Shown piece after piece: positions 37,878 to 47,287 of a DNA stretch of 64,000 bases. Source of the DNA: an uncultured Clostridia bacterium (GTDB taxonomy: Bacteria > Bacillota > Clostridia > TANB77 > CAG-508); contig CAKOVK010000001.1 of the NCBI GenBank assembly GCA_934121925.1, positions 62,001 through 126,000 of the forward strand, read 5' to 3'. A model generated the notes under the pieces. That model was not told the DNA's origin. It saw nothing but the letters and a program-made list of their open reading frames with translations, and did no database searches. Each line of letters starts with the position of its first letter. Within the stretch, counting starts at the first letter, position 1. Both the position numbers and the translations under genes were made by a program.

Positions 37878-38315
37878 ATGAATAATACAACATATATGGC
37901 TAAAAAGAATGAAGTTGAAAGTAAATGGTATATAATAGACGCTAGTCAAAAACCATTAGGTAGAGTAGCTGCAGAAGCTGCAAAACTATTAAGAGGAAAA
38001 CACAAACCAACATTTACACCAAATCAAGATACAGGTGATCATGTTATAATATTAAATTGCAAAGATGTTATTTTAACAGGAAAGAAATTAGATCAAAAAA
38101 TATACAGACATCATTCAGGATATATTGGAGGAATGAAAGAAACTTCTGCAAGAGATATGCTTTCTAAAAATCCAGAAAAAGCAATGATGCTTGCAATAAA
38201 AGGAATGCTTCCTCACAATAGATTAGGAAGACAAATGATTAACAAAGTAAGAATATATGCAGGTGCTGATCATGAAAACCAAGCACAAAAACCTGAAATT
38301 TGGGAGGTAAAATAA
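37878..38315 (+). CDS. rplM: 50S ribosomal protein L13
   Basis: 145 residues: [58 protein letters not shown] and [20 protein letters not shown]. Complete and of normal length. GGGAGG lies upstream of the ATG. Paired with rpsI 1 nt downstream, the universal L13-S9 operon. Confidence 0.97.
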   Translation: MNNTTYMAKKNEVESKWYIIDASQKPLGRVAAEAAKLLRGKHKPTFTPNQDTGDHVIILNCKDVILTGKKLDQKIYRHHSGYIGGMKETSARDMLSKNPEKAMMLAIKGMLPHNRLGRQMINKVRIYAGADHENQAQKPEIWEVK

Positions 38316-38316
38316 T

Positions 38317-38721
38317 ATGGCAACAAAAAAAGATAAAATAGCATTTTGCGGTACAGGTAGAAGAAAAAAATCTATCGCAAGAGTTAGATTAGTAAATGGA
38401 AATGGAAAAATTACTGTAAATAATAAATCTTTAGATGATTTCTTTGGAGTTGAAACACTAAAAGTTATTGTAAAACAACCATTAGTTGCAACAAATTCTT
38501 TAGATAAATTTGATGTTATTGCTAAAGTTACAGGTGGCGGAATTAGTGGTCAAGCTGGAGCAATAAGACATGGTATTGCAAGAGCATTAGTAGAAGCAAA
38601 TTCAGAATACAGACCAACAGTTAAAGCTGCTGGATTCTTAACAAGAGATGCAAGAATGAAAGAACGTAAAAAATACGGACTTAAAAAGGCTAGAAAAGCC
38701 CCTCAATTCAGCAAAAGATAG
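38317..38721 (+). CDS. rpsI: 30S ribosomal protein S9
   Basis: 134 residues: [39 protein letters not shown] and the C-terminal [19 protein letters not shown] whose tail contacts P-site tRNA. The S9 tail supports reading-frame maintenance, which makes it worth comparing with relatives here, but I see nothing abnormal. Ends before a hairpin terminator. Confidence 0.97.
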   Translation: MATKKDKIAFCGTGRRKKSIARVRLVNGNGKITVNNKSLDDFFGVETLKVIVKQPLVATNSLDKFDVIAKVTGGGISGQAGAIRHGIARALVEANSEYRPTVKAAGFLTRDARMKERKKYGLKKARKAPQFSKR

Positions 38722-38731
38722 GCAAATATAT

Positions 38732-38762
38732 AAAAAATCCAGAATTTTATTCTGGATTTTTT
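38732..38762. terminator. Terminator between convergent rpsI and the nitroreductase gene
   Basis: AAAAAATCCAGAA-TTTTA-TTCTGGATTTTTTA, a strong bidirectional hairpin. Confidence 0.9.
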
Positions 38763-38767
38763 ATATT

Positions 38768-39274
38768 TTAAAACAATATTTCATCTAAACTTTTTCTTTC
38801 AAAGTGCCTTTCTGATGGTTTTGCATCCTCTGCAGGATACCCTATTGGTAATATTGCAACAGGTACATAATTTTTGGGTAAATTATATACTTCTTTTACT
38901 TTTTCTGCATCAAAATGTCCAATCCACGTTGTGCCTAAACCTAAATTAACTATCTCTAACATCATATATGTAGTTATAATACTTGAATCTATATCTCCAA
39001 ATTCTTTATTATCTATTCCCCTTTTATATGAAACATCTTTATCATAACATATAACTAAACATACAGGTGCATTCCATCCAAACTTTGTACATTCACTTAA
39101 TTTTTCTAAATCCTCTTTACTTTTTAATATTTTTATTTTTTGTGGCTGAAAATTCCTTGCTGTTGGTGCTAGTATTCCTGCCTCTATTACTTTTCTTATC
39201 TTCTCCTCTTCTACGACTTTATTTGAGAAGCTTCTACACGAATACCTCGTTCTTATTAAATCATTAAATTCCAT
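38768..39274 (-). CDS. Nitroreductase family flavoprotein
   Basis: 168 residues. EFNDLIRTRYSCRSFSNKVV is the FMN-binding start of the family (RxSxRxF). LAPTARNFQPQKIKI and GLGTTWIGHF follow, then ILPIGYPAEDAKPSERHFER. It should reduce nitro compounds or quinones with NAD(P)H. The physiological substrate is unknown. Single gene, opposite to rpsI. Confidence 0.88.
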   Translation of the reverse strand: MEFNDLIRTRYSCRSFSNKVVEEEKIRKVIEAGILAPTARNFQPQKIKILKSKEDLEKLSECTKFGWNAPVCLVICYDKDVSYKRGIDNKEFGDIDSSIITTYMMLEIVNLGLGTTWIGHFDAEKVKEVYNLPKNYVPVAILPIGYPAEDAKPSERHFERKSLDEILF

Positions 39275-39493
39275 AATCTCATCTCCTTAACTACTATATA
39301 TATCACAAAAAAACGAAAAAAGCATTATAGTCGTTAAAAATTATTGGCATTTCACCCATTATAATTCATAAAATGATAGCCAAATCTATATGCTTTAAAA
39401 TTTAGAAAATAAAATTATCTAGATTTTTATATTAGGTCAATTCTTGTTTTTTTATGTAGACTATGTTATAATTTTGGTGTCAAGGAGGCTTCT

Positions 39494-41926
39494 ATGAATT
39501 TTGATGAAATATTAAACCTATCAAAAGATAATCCAAGTAAATTTGTAAAAAATTTTGGTTACTATTTAATGATTGTAAGCAGAAAAGACTTACCCAGGCT
39601 AATTGAAATAGCAATGAGCATTAATAACCCCATTATTAATAAAAAAATTTTCAATGAAATTCCATTCCTTTTAAATAAAGTAAAAATTGGAGAATTAGGA
39701 AATTTATTATCAGTTCTTTTTTATAATCCAATGTACTATGAAAAAATAGTTTCTATGTTTGACTATCTTTCGACTTTTTTTGCGCCTAATAATATTGAAC
39801 AGGTTATTTCTGCTTTTTTAAGAGTAAACCCTAATTCAAAGATAATAGCTAACAATTATGAAACTTTCTTAGAAAATGCTAAAACAAAGCCTCAAGCAAT
39901 GCAAATTATTCAAAGTACATCTCATATTAGCAAGTGTAAAAATATAATAGACACATACAATTCTACAATTTTGGAGTTAAATGATTATCCATTTTTAGCA
40001 GATTTGAATATTGGTACTATGCTAAAACTAATCAATTATGGCTGCTTAGATGAAATTAAAAATATTTTTAACTCGTACTCAAACGGCAATTTAAAAAATG
40101 TAAAATTCTTGTCTAATGGATTTACTAGTACAGTTTTTATTGCAGGAGATAAAGTTATCAAAATAGGAAAAAAGAGAGTTAAATTTGATTCGTTTTTTTC
40201 TAAATATTTATTGCAACCTTATTACAGAAAAGAATTAAAAGATTTCAATGATAATGTTATTGCGACGATTGAAATTCAAGATGTTTGCTTAAATATTGGA
40301 TTAGATCCTAAGAAAGTAACAGATTTTATGGATGAAGTTAATTCTGAAGAAGATTTCGTTTGGGCAGATTGTAATCCAAGTAATGTTTTTTTACTATTAA
40401 AAGACAATAATAGAAAAATTGCACCTAATGAAGATGGCTTCTCTTATTCTGGAGTAAAATCTACAGTTCCTACTGGTAAAAAAGGAGACCTTGTTATAGG
40501 AGATACAGATTTTATTTTTTCTAAAAATGATTTTATCGAAAGAGAAAACTCATACTATACTCCACCTCATAATACTACTTTCTCTTTTATACTTCCTACA
40601 TACAATATGGAAAAATATTTATCTAACTGCTTAAATAGCATTTTAAATCAAACTTGTGATGACTTTGAGGTCCTTATAATAGATGATGGCTCTACAGATG
40701 CTAGTAAAGAAATTGCAACACGATATGCAAAAATTGATAAAAGGATTAAAGTTTTATCATTTGAAAATGGTGGATTAAGTGTTGCAAGAAATAGAGGTAT
40801 TAAAGCTGCTTCTGGAGATTACATTTTATTAGTTGACCCAGATGACACAATAGAACCTGAACTTTTAGAAAAATTGCTTCCTTACGTAAAAAATGGAGTA
40901 GAAACAATTCGTTTCGGTGCACTAGTTCAAGATGATAGTCCTCAAAAGGATAAATACAGATTTAATAGGCCTTACTACCCTGAAGTTACTTCTGGTATTG
41001 AAGCTTTAAAAAAATGGGATGCCGATAAGAGATATGCTACTGCTTGGCTATATTGTATTAATAGAAATGTATACGAAAGATCTAACTTTGAATTTCCAAA
41101 AGTAAAAATATATGAAGATGTAGCATCTATCCCAAAACTTATAGCAAGTTCTAATACTGTTGCATTGCTTGATTATATTGGTTACAATTACATCCAACAT
41201 GATGATACTATAACAAATGGTAAAACTCCAGAGAAACAATTATCAAACTTATCTGGCTTTATTAATGCATATGATGTAATTATGAATACTATGAATAACT
41301 TTTTTAAAGGAAAGGCTCATTTAGAATCATCTAGAGCTTCTATATTAAATGGTTTTTTTAATAGGCTTGAAGATAAATTTCAGCATACAAATTTAATTGA
41401 AAAGGATACTTTTGCTCATCAACTATTGGACAGACATAAAAGATTTAAAATAAATTATAACGATGAATATTTTTATTATAATTTTGCTAAAAATGCCCAT
41501 AATCAAATTACAAAATTTTATCCTAGTAGAGATAAAAGACGTTTAAAATATAAAAACACAACTATAATGCAATTAGGGTCGTATGATTATTGTATTGATG
41601 ATCAACATAATTCTATATCGCTTTATAGAATTGAAAAAGAGGGGCAATTTAATTATACAGATTCATTTCTATCTTTTTCAAATATTGATTTTGACAAATT
41701 AAAATCCAGTGAGTCCTATAGAGAAGTAGTATTTGAAAAGTTACTTTCATATACAAATCTATTGCTTGCTGAAGCCATTAATGGTAGCTACATTGGAGAT
41801 GTACGTGAAAACTCAAATACAAATTCTATGGACATAGAATTTGATCCTTATAATACTATATTTGCTAGAAATACAAGGGCAGTAACTCCTAGACTTCCAG
41901 AAAAAACAGAAGCAAAAGAATTATAA
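39494..41926 (+). CDS. Two-part protein: kinase-like N-terminal half fused to a family 2 glycosyltransferase
   Basis: 810 residues. Residues about 210-350 look kinase-like: SNGFTSTVFIAGDKVIKIG (glycine loop and Lys) and WADCNPSNVFLLL, equivalent to the HxDxxxxN catalytic loop of aminoglycoside-phosphotransferase-type folds but with Cys in place of one residue. From about 360 a GT-A glycosyltransferase domain begins (FSFILPTYNMEKYLSNCLNS, LIIDDGSTDASKEIA, LLVDPDDTIEPE, then ENGGLSVARNRG). The last 250 residues are unassigned. The first 200 residues are an all-helical region. Its target is unknown; the gene is monocistronic with its own terminator. Confidence 0.75.
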   Translation: MNFDEILNLSKDNPSKFVKNFGYYLMIVSRKDLPRLIEIAMSINNPIINKKIFNEIPFLLNKVKIGELGNLLSVLFYNPMYYEKIVSMFDYLSTFFAPNNIEQVISAFLRVNPNSKIIANNYETFLENAKTKPQAMQIIQSTSHISKCKNIIDTYNSTILELNDYPFLADLNIGTMLKLINYGCLDEIKNIFNSYSNGNLKNVKFLSNGFTSTVFIAGDKVIKIGKKRVKFDSFFSKYLLQPYYRKELKDFNDNVIATIEIQDVCLNIGLDPKKVTDFMDEVNSEEDFVWADCNPSNVFLLLKDNNRKIAPNEDGFSYSGVKSTVPTGKKGDLVIGDTDFIFSKNDFIERENSYYTPPHNTTFSFILPTYNMEKYLSNCLNSILNQTCDDFEVLIIDDGSTDASKEIATRYAKIDKRIKVLSFENGGLSVARNRGIKAASGDYILLVDPDDTIEPELLEKLLPYVKNGVETIRFGALVQDDSPQKDKYRFNRPYYPEVTSGIEALKKWDADKRYATAWLYCINRNVYERSNFEFPKVKIYEDVASIPKLIASSNTVALLDYIGYNYIQHDDTITNGKTPEKQLSNLSGFINAYDVIMNTMNNFFKGKAHLESSRASILNGFFNRLEDKFQHTNLIEKDTFAHQLLDRHKRFKINYNDEYFYYNFAKNAHNQITKFYPSRDKRRLKYKNTTIMQLGSYDYCIDDQHNSISLYRIEKEGQFNYTDSFLSFSNIDFDKLKSSESYREVVFEKLLSYTNLLLAEAINGSYIGDVRENSNTNSMDIEFDPYNTIFARNTRAVTPRLPEKTEAKEL

Positions 41927-41947
41927 TCAAAAGTTAAGCTTTAATGA

Positions 41948-41996
41948 AATGTACCAGAAAATTCAATTAAAACTTAGAATTCTATGGTACATTTTT
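41948..41996 (+). terminator. Terminator after the glycosyltransferase fusion gene
   Basis: AATGTACCA ... TGGTACATTTTT stem with further pairing inside (GAATTCT-type), T-rich end. Confidence 0.7.
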
Positions 41997-42036
41997 AATA
42001 TATAAAAAATTTCAGTTTTCCTATACAATAAGAAAA

Positions 42037-42068
42037 GCAAGCCAATCCATATTAATGGTCTGGCTTGC
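42037..42068 (-). terminator. Terminator after the orphan ORF at 42075
   Basis: GCAAGCCA and TGGCTTGC pair, with an inner GACCATT/AATGGAT-like stem; on the reverse strand the hairpin is followed by TTTTCTT. Confidence 0.8.
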
Positions 42069-42074
42069 TGTAGG

Positions 42075-42314
42075 TTACCTGTTGTGTTCCAGATTACAAT
42101 AAAATGCATGAATCTTTGGAAGAACATCCAGCATTTCAGCTATATCTTCTTCTGACATTCCAGCATTTTTCATAACCCGATTAATATCTTTAATCATTTC
42201 TTGTCCTGCCTTAAAGATATAAGAAGGTGCTAGTCTGCTCGGAACAAAATTCATTAAATTATTATGAAACTCTTCATGAAGTCTGATGCACTCTAAAAGC
42301 ACTTCTCCACTCAC
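42075..42314 (-). CDS. Orphan small helical protein of unknown function, contains an in-frame CGG
   Basis: 79 residues, mostly helical (LLECIRLHEEFHNNLMNF, then SEEDIAEMLDVLPKIHAFYC). Codon choice is richer in G+C than in the neighbours. The gene has its own ribosome site (GGAGG) and terminator, like the orphan at 3104. It carries an in-frame CGG at 42177-42179 (AAT CGG GTT). Under the +1 glycine rule the next codons would be GGG TTA TGA, a stop. This suggests imported DNA that uses CGG as arginine, or a non-functional ORF. It lies downstream of rubrerythrin. Confidence 0.55.
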   Translation of the reverse strand: MSGEVLLECIRLHEEFHNNLMNFVPSRLAPSYIFKAGQEMIKDINRVMKNAGMSEEDIAEMLDVLPKIHAFYCNLEHNR

Positions 42315-42388
42315 AGTATTTGCCTCCTTTCAATTTTATATAAGTATATTATATCATCTTTCTAGTTTTATGTAAAACGTTAATCCTA

Positions 42389-42928
42389 TTAGAAATTCTC
42401 TGCTTTTATTTCAAAATAAGCTCTTGGATGTGCGCATACTGGACAAACTTCTGGTGCTTCTTTTCCAATGCATATATGTCCGCAGTTTCTACATTTCCAA
42501 ATTTTATCTCCATCTTTACTAAATACTAATCCATTCTCTAAATTTTCTAGCAATTTTTTGTATCTTTCTTCATGTTCTTTTTCTATTTTTGCAACACCTT
42601 CAAATAACTCTGCTATGTGATCAAATCCTTCTTCTCTAGCTTCTTTTGCCATTTTTTCGTACATGTCTGTCCATTCAAAATTCTCTCCTTCTGCAGCTGC
42701 TTTTAAATTTTCTGCTGTAGATGGAATTCCGTTGTTTAATAATTTAAACCACATTTTTGCATGTTCTTTTTCATTATCTGCTGTTTCTTGGAATATTGCT
42801 GCTATTTGCTCATACCCTTCTTTTTTTGCTTTGCTTGCAAAATATGTATATTTATTTCTCGCTTGGGATTCTCCTGCGAAAGCCTCCATTAAATTTTTTT
42901 CTGTTTTTGTTCCTTTTAAATCTGCCAT
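42389..42928 (-). CDS. Rubrerythrin
   Basis: 179 residues. The N-terminal four-helix domain carries the diiron ligands ([34 protein letters not shown], then [14 protein letters not shown]). The C-terminal rubredoxin-like domain has two Cys pairs (KCRNCG and CPVCAHP). Rubrerythrin reduces hydrogen peroxide in anaerobes. A paralogue of similar sequence is encoded at 54562-55101. Monocistronic. Confidence 0.95.
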   Translation of the reverse strand: MADLKGTKTEKNLMEAFAGESQARNKYTYFASKAKKEGYEQIAAIFQETADNEKEHAKMWFKLLNNGIPSTAENLKAAAEGENFEWTDMYEKMAKEAREEGFDHIAELFEGVAKIEKEHEERYKKLLENLENGLVFSKDGDKIWKCRNCGHICIGKEAPEVCPVCAHPRAYFEIKAENF

Positions 42929-43005
42929 CTTTATACCTCCTAATTTGTATTTACTCTTTTCTTTATATCATATTAAAATTTTTTAATCAAGAAATAATTA
43001 TATAA

Positions 43006-43243
43006 ATTGTAATTTGTGTGAGGGGGAATTCTAGGGACTGTCCTTCAAAATCACCAAACCTGGGGATTTTGGGGACTGTCCTGAATTCACCCAGAATGCA
43101 AAATCTATTGCAAAAATTGTAGGGGGCGGGGCTCAGTACCCTCCCGAAAATCATAAAAAATAATTGTAAATTTGGGGCAGACACAGGGCCTGCCCCTACG
43201 AATCCAACTTCACACCTCACACATCCATTTTACAAATTACAAT
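43006..43243. repeat. Composite MITE/REP-like element abutting the yunB stop codon
   Basis: Ends are ATTGTAATTTGT (43006-43017) and ACAAATTACAAT (43232-43243), and the right end touches the stop codon of yunB. Inside are the inverse of the 33243 element (GAATTCTAGGGACTGTCC, GGGGACTGTCCTGAATTC) and a second palindromic block (GGGGCAGACACAGGGCCTGC) with GTAGGGGGCGGGG. The G+C content is far above the window average, suggesting imported repeats. This covers the gap 42929-43243. Confidence 0.8.
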
Positions 43244-43945
43244 CTATTCAATTATATCTACTGCATTTTCTCTATTTATTCCTTCTAAGTTATAATATGA
43301 CTCTGGTACTTCTCCAACTATAACAGTTTCTACTAATAATACCTGGCTGCTTATATCTTCTTGTATTGTTTTATATTGACTTACAATACTAACTTTACAA
43401 GTTATCTCAAGATATATCCTATAAATAGTCTGGTTTATTCCTTTTGTTTCAAATTCGTTTTTTATTTCTGTAAAAGTATTTCCTGTTGAAATTACTTTTA
43501 TATTTATATCAGGTCCTATTCCTGCTAAATACTTATTACCTAAGAATGCTCCTATAGGAATTTGTATGGCTTCATCCTTTAACTCTTGAAATCTTTTTTC
43601 CGCTTCTAATGCAATATCAGAAGCTATTTTATTAATTACAACTACATCAGTTTTTAAAACATTACTATTTTTATCCTTTTCTATTGTTAATATTTCATTA
43701 TAATCTATATTATCCAAAACTACATTTGCTGCTTCATTCATTATGTTTGTTCCTATTTCTCTTGCTTTTTCTAAACATAAATTCTCAAATATTGGGTTCA
43801 AGCTTTTAAATAAGTTATAAAAAGTATAAGAACATATTAATAGTATAACAAAAATGCTAAAAAATCTTTTAGCATTTTTGTTGTTTGTATAAAATCCTTT
43901 TATTTTTGGTATTTTTATTCTTCTTCTAGAATATAAACTATCCAT
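43244..43945 (-). CDS. yunB: Sporulation protein YunB
   Basis: 233 residues. One N-terminal membrane helix (FFSIFVILLICSYTFYNLF), then KAREIGTNIMNEAANVVLDN, VLKTDVVVINKIASDIALEAEK and IPIGAFLGNKYLAGIGP, the YunB blocks. It is needed for normal spore germination and coat function in Bacillus. It lies 3 nt after the LysM/DUF3794 coat-type gene, in a spore cluster. Confidence 0.9.
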   Translation of the reverse strand: MDSLYSRRRIKIPKIKGFYTNNKNAKRFFSIFVILLICSYTFYNLFKSLNPIFENLCLEKAREIGTNIMNEAANVVLDNIDYNEILTIEKDKNSNVLKTDVVVINKIASDIALEAEKRFQELKDEAIQIPIGAFLGNKYLAGIGPDINIKVISTGNTFTEIKNEFETKGINQTIYRIYLEITCKVSIVSQYKTIQEDISSQVLLVETVIVGEVPESYYNLEGINRENAVDIIE

Positions 43946-43948
43946 TTA

Positions 43949-45488
43949 TTATACCGCTATTTCCCTTTTTACAAACTTAGGAATATATAACTGTTGGCCT
44001 GGATAAATTTTATTAACATCTTCTATTTCGTTTACTCTAGCAATATCATCTACTGTACTCTTAAATTTCTTTGCTATTTTCCAAAGAGTGTCTCCTGGTT
44101 TTACAAAATATATTACCATACTATATATATTATTTTCTCTATTTTCTTCTACATTTATTTCATCTATTATATTTAAACTCTCATTTCTACTAACACTAAT
44201 ATTAAACTCTAATTCAATATTTGCATTTACACTTCCTGAATTTACAACAAAATCGTCTCTCTTTATATCTATATTAGTATTAGCACTGCAATTCTCATTT
44301 ATATCATCTGAATTAACTTCAAAATTAAATGGTATCTGAGCTGTTCTAGAATTTACTCCGTTAGTCACTTCATAAATAAACTCTAAATTTATTTCTCCTT
44401 CATACATTATCCTTCCATTTCTTATTGTAACATTTTGTATTGTAGGATTTGTTTTAACATTATATAATTGATTATTATCTATTTCCGGAATTGAAACTTG
44501 TTCATTTATATTACATATATCTTTTATATTTTTCTTTCCTACCATTGTTGTTATTTTCTTTTGAGTAAAACTTAAATCTGTTGATATACTATATAAATCT
44601 TCTATTAAATTTATGTTTTTTGCTTCATAAGCAAAACATGTTATTTCAATTTCAATTTCTACATATATTGAATGTTCATCTCCGCTGTTAGGTTTTATAA
44701 TAATGTTTTTAGTTTTATAGTCAACATCACATTCATTATTATCACCAATATTTTCTATATCCACAAATCCCATAACAGGAATTCTTGCACTAGTATTTTT
44801 TATTCTATTATCTTCTGTCAAATACATTATCGAAATTTCCGCATCTGCTTTTGCAAGTACTTTGTTATAGCTCAATTTTATATCTTTATCTAAAATTTTT
44901 ATATCTACTCCCATTATTTCTGCTAAATCATCTGTAGAATCTATGCTTATAGTGTCTTTTGCATATACCTTTGTATTTCCTTCTCCTATTAAAGAATTCA
45001 CCGTTTTTTGAGTGTTTAACATTTGTATGTCATCTGCATTGTTGACACCGCATACTATCTGCATATTATCGTTTGAATAAACCTTTGCTTCTACTTCTAA
45101 TGTTGCTTTTATATTTATTTTTCTACCATTTAAAATTTTAGTTTCTATTTTTTTAATATTAACTTTCTCATTTACTGTCATTTGTGACATACAATTTTCA
45201 ATATCTATAATTCCGGCTAAAATCTAAGACTGTGTTTAAACTTCTTACTGTACTATCTTCACTGTCGGCCATATATATAACGTATGTATTAATACTTCCA
45301 TCAAGCCTTATCTTTCCATCCATTACTTCTTTTTTATATACACATGGTATTCCACTTGTACTAACTATACTTAATACATCTGGTTTAATATCGTTTACTA
45401 TAACATCTCCTTCTACTATAATTTCATCTTTCTTTTGTCCAACTATTTGGTTTATGCATACATTCTCTTTTTCTGTTTCTAGTAGCAT
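43949..45488 (-). CDS. LysM/DUF3794 spore coat or cortex protein, needs one CGG frameshift
   Basis: 512 residues after one +1 shift. Repeats of the DUF3794 domain (VSTSGIPCVYKKEVMDGKIR, then later VDIKILDKDIKLSYNKVLAK and NVTIRNGRIMYEGEINLEFI) are followed by a C-terminal LysM domain (VIYFVKPGDTLWKIAKKFKS), which binds peptidoglycan. Proteins of this build (SpoVID/SafA-like or similar clostridial coat factors) act at the spore surface. The frame changes at CGG 45213-45215 near residue 92, giving FSGIIDIEN. The start has AAGGAGG upstream. Confidence 0.85.
45213..45215 (-). other. CGG +1 recoding site in the LysM/DUF3794 gene
   Basis: The coding strand reads TTT AGC CGG AAT TAT. Skipping the C gives AGC GGA ATT ATA GAT ATT, Ser-Gly-Ile-Ile-Asp-Ile, joining the first DUF3794 repeat to the next. 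Gly is residue 92. Confidence 0.87.
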
Positions 45489-45584
45489 ATAAAATCCCTC
45501 CTTAAAAGTTTAATAATATATATTATATTTAGAAGGACAAAAAAAATTCCTAAAATTTAGGAATTTTTTATATTATTAAATATT

Positions 45585-45857
45585 TTACTTTTGTAACGGT
45601 GGAATCAAAGGACAATATCCTTCTCCATCAAATACTGAAACCTCTAAATCTCTTGTAAGTATATCTGTGTACCTATAGCTAACATTAGTATCATGTTCCT
45701 CATACTTTACTACAAAGATATTTGGATAAGTTTCTTTTATAACTGCTTCTTCCTCAAAAGGTTTGTTTCTCCCAAGTGATCCTTTAACTATTATCTTTTG
45801 TCCTATTTTTTCGCCTATCTCATTTTTAATGCTTGAAATATCATTTTTGTAGATCAT
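45585..45857 (-). CDS. Veg-like protein
   Basis: 90 residues: ISSIKNEIGEKIGQKIIVKG, SLGRNKPFEEEAVIKETYP and FVVKYEEHDTNVSYRYTDIL, the Veg family pattern. In Bacillus Veg stimulates biofilm gene expression, and related genes lie next to yabG in Clostridia, as here. The start at ATG 45857 is chosen because AAAGGTG lies upstream. Confidence 0.85.
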   Translation of the reverse strand: MIYKNDISSIKNEIGEKIGQKIIVKGSLGRNKPFEEEAVIKETYPNIFVVKYEEHDTNVSYRYTDILTRDLEVSVFDGEGYCPLIPPLQK

Positions 45858-46029
45858 AAAACTCACGCACCTTTATTCTCAAGATGATGCGATTATATCA
45901 TTAAGTATGAAAAATGTCAAAAAACAGTTCTTCCAATTCTTTACTCAAAATGGTTGTGGCTGTAAGCATTTCTCAGTTTGCATATGCATTTATGACAATT
46001 ATATTACATTATTATTACATTACCATTAC

Positions 46030-46845
46030 CTACTTTATTATTCGGCTTTTTCCTCTTGCACCTACACCGCTAACACCTTTTGCTCCTTCTTTTATTTCTC
46101 TTGACATTTCACTGCTTGTTACAAATTTGTAGTCCTCTGTTAGTGCAATTTTTTCTGCAACTATCAATGGATCTACAAAATCTATTAATATTCTACCTGG
46201 AGAAGAAGCAAAATCTGCCCCTGCTGACATTATTCCTTCATAAAAACTTTGACATGCACCTGCAAAAATTACTAACTTATCTGAATTAGGTCCCCACCTT
46301 CTAGCTTCTCTTACTGTATTTATAAAATGTCTTGAATTTCTGTAATTATATATATTATTATAATTTGTTCCATTTTTTAGCATTGCATCATGCCCTGTTA
46401 TTATTAATATATCTGGATTAAACTTATTTAATAACGGAATTATAACTCTTGCTTGTTTATTTTCTGCAATATTTCTTACAACTGCATTTAATCCCATTTT
46501 ATTATAATATCTTGCAGATTTTTCACTATATTTTCTATCTCCATCTAAATGCAAAATTTTTCCTGTATATATTTTCTGTCTTTTTAGACTATCCTCTTTT
46601 TGAATCCTATTTTTTTTTATTCTATTTTCTAAGTATAACTCAGATGATTTTATACTGTTCATAACTTCTTGTGTACCTATTATTTCTAAATCTTCTATAG
46701 GACTATCTGCCATTATTCTAACATTTACGCCTTTAAGAATAGCAAATTTCTTATTTTGCCTAGTTGTTAGTATCGTATCTACTATAAAAAAAATATCTTT
46801 GTCATACGATTTTCTTCCTACGATATCTCCCTTTTTTATATTCAT
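46030..46845 (-). CDS. yabG: Sporulation-specific protease YabG
   Basis: 271 residues with KKGDIVGRKSYDKDIFFIVD, GKILHLDGDRKYSEKSARYY, DILIITGHDAMLKNGTNYN and FAGACQSFYEGIMSAGADFA, the family's His/Cys motifs. YabG cleaves coat proteins during spore maturation and in clostridia also other spore proteins. It is in the spore cluster upstream of veg-like. Confidence 0.92.
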   Translation of the reverse strand: MNIKKGDIVGRKSYDKDIFFIVDTILTTRQNKKFAILKGVNVRIMADSPIEDLEIIGTQEVMNSIKSSELYLENRIKKNRIQKEDSLKRQKIYTGKILHLDGDRKYSEKSARYYNKMGLNAVVRNIAENKQARVIIPLLNKFNPDILIITGHDAMLKNGTNYNNIYNYRNSRHFINTVREARRWGPNSDKLVIFAGACQSFYEGIMSAGADFASSPGRILIDFVDPLIVAEKIALTEDYKFVTSSEMSREIKEGAKGVSGVGARGKSRIIK

Positions 46846-47076
46846 ATCATCACCTCAAACAGATTTGCCTAATATATTTTATGTCGAATTTTGAAAGTTG
46901 TGATTATATGAATATTTATTAAAATCTATTGTTATTTTATTTTTTCTATGATATACTTTACAAGGTTGTAAAGTACAGCCAATTTAATTTATTAGAGACT
47001 TTTACCCTTCTTTTTAGATAGGATCATTTGTGTCAAAATAATTAAATTAGAAATTCTAAAAAGGAGGTATTATACT

Positions 47077-47235
47077 ATGGCAGATAAAACATTAACATGT
47101 AAAGATTGTGGTGCTGAATTTGTTTTCACAGAAGGTGAACAAGCATTCTATGCAGAAAAAGGATTTGAAAATGATCCTGTTAGATGTCCAGAATGTAGAA
47201 AAGCAAGAAAGCAACAAAGAAGAAATAATTTCTAA
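47077..47235 (+). CDS. Small zinc-ribbon protein
   Basis: 52 residues: MADKTLTCKDCGAEFVFTEG, then FENDPVRCPECRKARKQQR. Two CxxC pairs 28 residues apart form one zinc ribbon, as in the probable zinc-binding (zf-trcl) family common in Clostridia. AAAGGAGG lies 9 nt upstream. Too short for most gene calls. It may bind nucleic acid, but its role is unknown. Confidence 0.85.
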   Translation: MADKTLTCKDCGAEFVFTEGEQAFYAEKGFENDPVRCPECRKARKQQRRNNF

Positions 47236-47237
47236 TT

Positions 47238-47276
47238 AAACAAAAATTCCAAGAAATAATCTTGGAATTTTTGTTT
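47238..47276. terminator. Bidirectional terminator between the zinc-ribbon gene and spoIIID
   Basis: AAACAAAAATTCCAAG-AAATAAT-CTTGGAATTTTTGTTT, a near-perfect hairpin with T runs on both strands. Confidence 0.9.
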
Positions 47277-47287
47277 AAGTTTTAATA

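Noticed and set aside
42987..43220. Apparent small protein in the repeat next to yunB
   Set aside because: It lies wholly inside the MITE-like element and has no ribosome site or homology.
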